Assembly: GCA_027009865.1 (NCBI GenBank)
Contig: JALVCR010000275.1
Coordinates: forward strand, 1-7,368
Direction of reading: 5' to 3'
DNA: 7,368 bases
Source of the DNA: Campylobacterales bacterium
Lineage (GTDB): Bacteria; Campylobacterota; Campylobacteria; Campylobacterales; JAADDG01
Below the pieces are notes generated by a model. The model was not told the origin of the DNA, made no database searches, and saw nothing but the letters and a program-made list of their open reading frames with translations. A program made the position numbers and the translations under genes. Shown here one piece after another: positions 6,447 to 7,368 of the stretch (position 1 is its first letter; every line of letters starts with the position of its first letter).

Positions 6447-6474
6447 AAAAGAAAAAAGAGGCAAATGCCTCTTT
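6447..6474 (-). terminator. Intrinsic terminator of glyS
   Basis: On the minus strand AAAGAGGC (6474-6467) and GCCTCTTT (6462-6455) form a perfect 8-bp stem with a 4-base loop. A T-rich tract of six T, one C and four T (6457-6447) follows, its first Ts shared with the stem. It begins 5 bases after the glyS stop codon. The plus-strand copy has no comparable T-run immediately after the stem, so it acts mainly on the minus transcript. This is a textbook intrinsic terminator that separates glyS from the downstream operon. Confidence 0.9.
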
Positions 6475-6479
6475 GAAGA

Positions 6480-7368
6480 TTAAATGGAGATCTCTTTTAT
6501 ATCGGCTATCTCTTTGAAGGCTTTGTAGATTGAAGCTATTAAATTTTTTCTATTTTTTCTTAACTTCTCATCTTCTACATTTACCATCACATGATCGAAA
6601 AAGTCATCTATTACAGGCTTTAACGAAAAAAGAGCGTCAAGCTTTTTAAGATAACTTGAATAATTTTTATTTACTGTCTCTTTGAAAGAATTAAATAATT
6701 TACTTTCATATTCGCTTTCAAAAAGATTTGGATCTACTTTTATATCTTCATCTATATTCATATCTTTTACGATATTGGCCACTCTTTTAAAGGTAGTAAA
6801 AATATCTTTAAAATCGCTGCTTTGAGTAATCTCTTTTAAAGCTTTAATTTTTTTATCTATTTTAACTATATCTCTCTCTTTGCTTTGCAAAACGGCTTTA
6901 ATAATAGAAGGATTGGCATCAAAAAACTGCAAAAATCTCTCTTCAAAGAAATTCTCAAGTTTTTGCAAATCAAACTCTTTATAATTTTTTGCAATATCCC
7001 TAAATACTTTATCAATATCAAAAGGAATATTTTGATTTAGAACAATTCTTATAATTCCCACCGCAGCTCTTCTTAGAGCAAATGGATCTTTTGTTCCGCT
7101 TGGAATTTTATTTATACTAAAAAGGGACATAAGAGAATCTATTTTATTTGAAAGGGCCACAATAGAGCTAAAAAGAGTGGAAGGAAGAGCGCTATCTTCT
7201 CCCTTTGGCAAATACTGTTCTTTTAAAGACAAGGCCAAGAAGGAATCCTTGCCCGCCTCTTTTGCGTAATAATATCCCATAATTCCCTGAAGTTCTGTAA
7301 ATTCATAAACCATTTCACTAAGAAGATCGGCTTTTGATAGCATAACGGTATCTTTTAAAAGCGAGCAA
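6480..7368 (-). CDS. glyS: Glycyl-tRNA synthetase beta subunit, N-terminal part outside window
   Basis: About 295 C-terminal residues are present; the bacterial beta subunit is usually 660-700, so more than half lies beyond position 7368 and the start is not in view. An internal ATG at 7343 is not the start, because the frame continues upstream (CSLLKDTV) without a stop. The beta subunit joins GlyQ in the alpha2-beta2 enzyme that charges tRNA-Gly in the cytoplasm, and this region contributes tRNA recognition. Family motifs in order are KADLLSEMVYEF and ELQGIMGYYYA (7334-7263), EQYLPKGEDSALPST (7220-7176), SGTKDPFALRRAAVGIIRI (7100-7044) and, in the DALR-like anticodon-binding C-terminus, FFDHVMVNVEDEKLRKNR (6602-6549). 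The gene ends in TAA and is followed by a strong terminator, so it is not co-transcribed with the genes below. Confidence 0.97.
   Translation of the reverse strand, partial: CSLLKDTVMLSKADLLSEMVYEFTELQGIMGYYYAKEAGKDSFLALSLKEQYLPKGEDSALPSTLFSSIVALSNKIDSLMSLFSINKIPSGTKDPFALRRAAVGIIRIVLNQNIPFDIDKVFRDIAKNYKEFDLQKLENFFEERFLQFFDANPSIIKAVLQSKERDIVKIDKKIKALKEITQSSDFKDIFTTFKRVANIVKDMNIDEDIKVDPNLFESEYESKLFNSFKETVNKNYSSYLKKLDALFSLKPVIDDFFDHVMVNVEDEKLRKNRKNLIASIYKAFKEIADIKEISI

Overview
The window is an AT-rich bacterial stretch in which every supported gene lies on the minus strand, so transcription runs from high to low coordinates. A separately encoded beta subunit of tetrameric glycyl-tRNA synthetase, very AT-rich spacers and Campylobacter PglA-like features in the glycosyltransferase would suit a low-GC Campylobacterota relative (an Epsilonproteobacterium, perhaps marine or vent-associated). 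That placement is an inference from gene style only; no rRNA or marker gene here proves it.

Layout in the direction of transcription. (1) 7368-6480: the C-terminal part of glyS, cut by the window edge and closed by a strong intrinsic terminator at 6447-6474. (2) 6479-6241: an AT-rich spacer with a clear sigma-70-type promoter (TTGTAA, 17 bp, TATAAT). (3) 6240-4234: a two-gene operon, a 269-residue protein that I do not recognise followed 3 bases later by a GT-B fold, family GT4-like glycosyltransferase. (4) 4233-3953: an extremely AT-rich spacer with a probable extended -10 promoter. (5) 3952-1160: a 930-residue exported adhesin-like protein. It has an N-terminal LapA/FecR-like retention module, six Ig-like repeats (three of them near-identical 264-bp units), one cadherin-like domain, one RTX nonapeptide and a type I secretion C-terminal region. 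(6) 1158-1104: a compact control region in which a putative promoter, a 12-bp hairpin and the next gene's Shine-Dalgarno sequence overlap. (7) 1103-1: a small two-helix membrane protein (DUF2905 family) and, 8 bases later, a carboxylate-amine ligase of the YbdK/GCS2 family starting at TTG and running off the window.

How the parts may work together. The adhesin would leave the cell through a type I (ABC transporter, membrane fusion protein, TolC) exporter and stay tethered by its N-terminal module. No exporter, LapG protease or LapD receptor gene is in the window, and I find no dialanine LapG cleavage site in the expected region. The upstream operon could make a surface glycan or modify a surface protein, but a link to the adhesin rests only on adjacency. 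The best candidates for something undescribed are the compact retention-module adhesin without a visible release site, the overlapping control region at 1104-1158, and the unrecognised 269-residue partner of the glycosyltransferase. I do not see a defence system, CRISPR array, mobile element or RNA gene.
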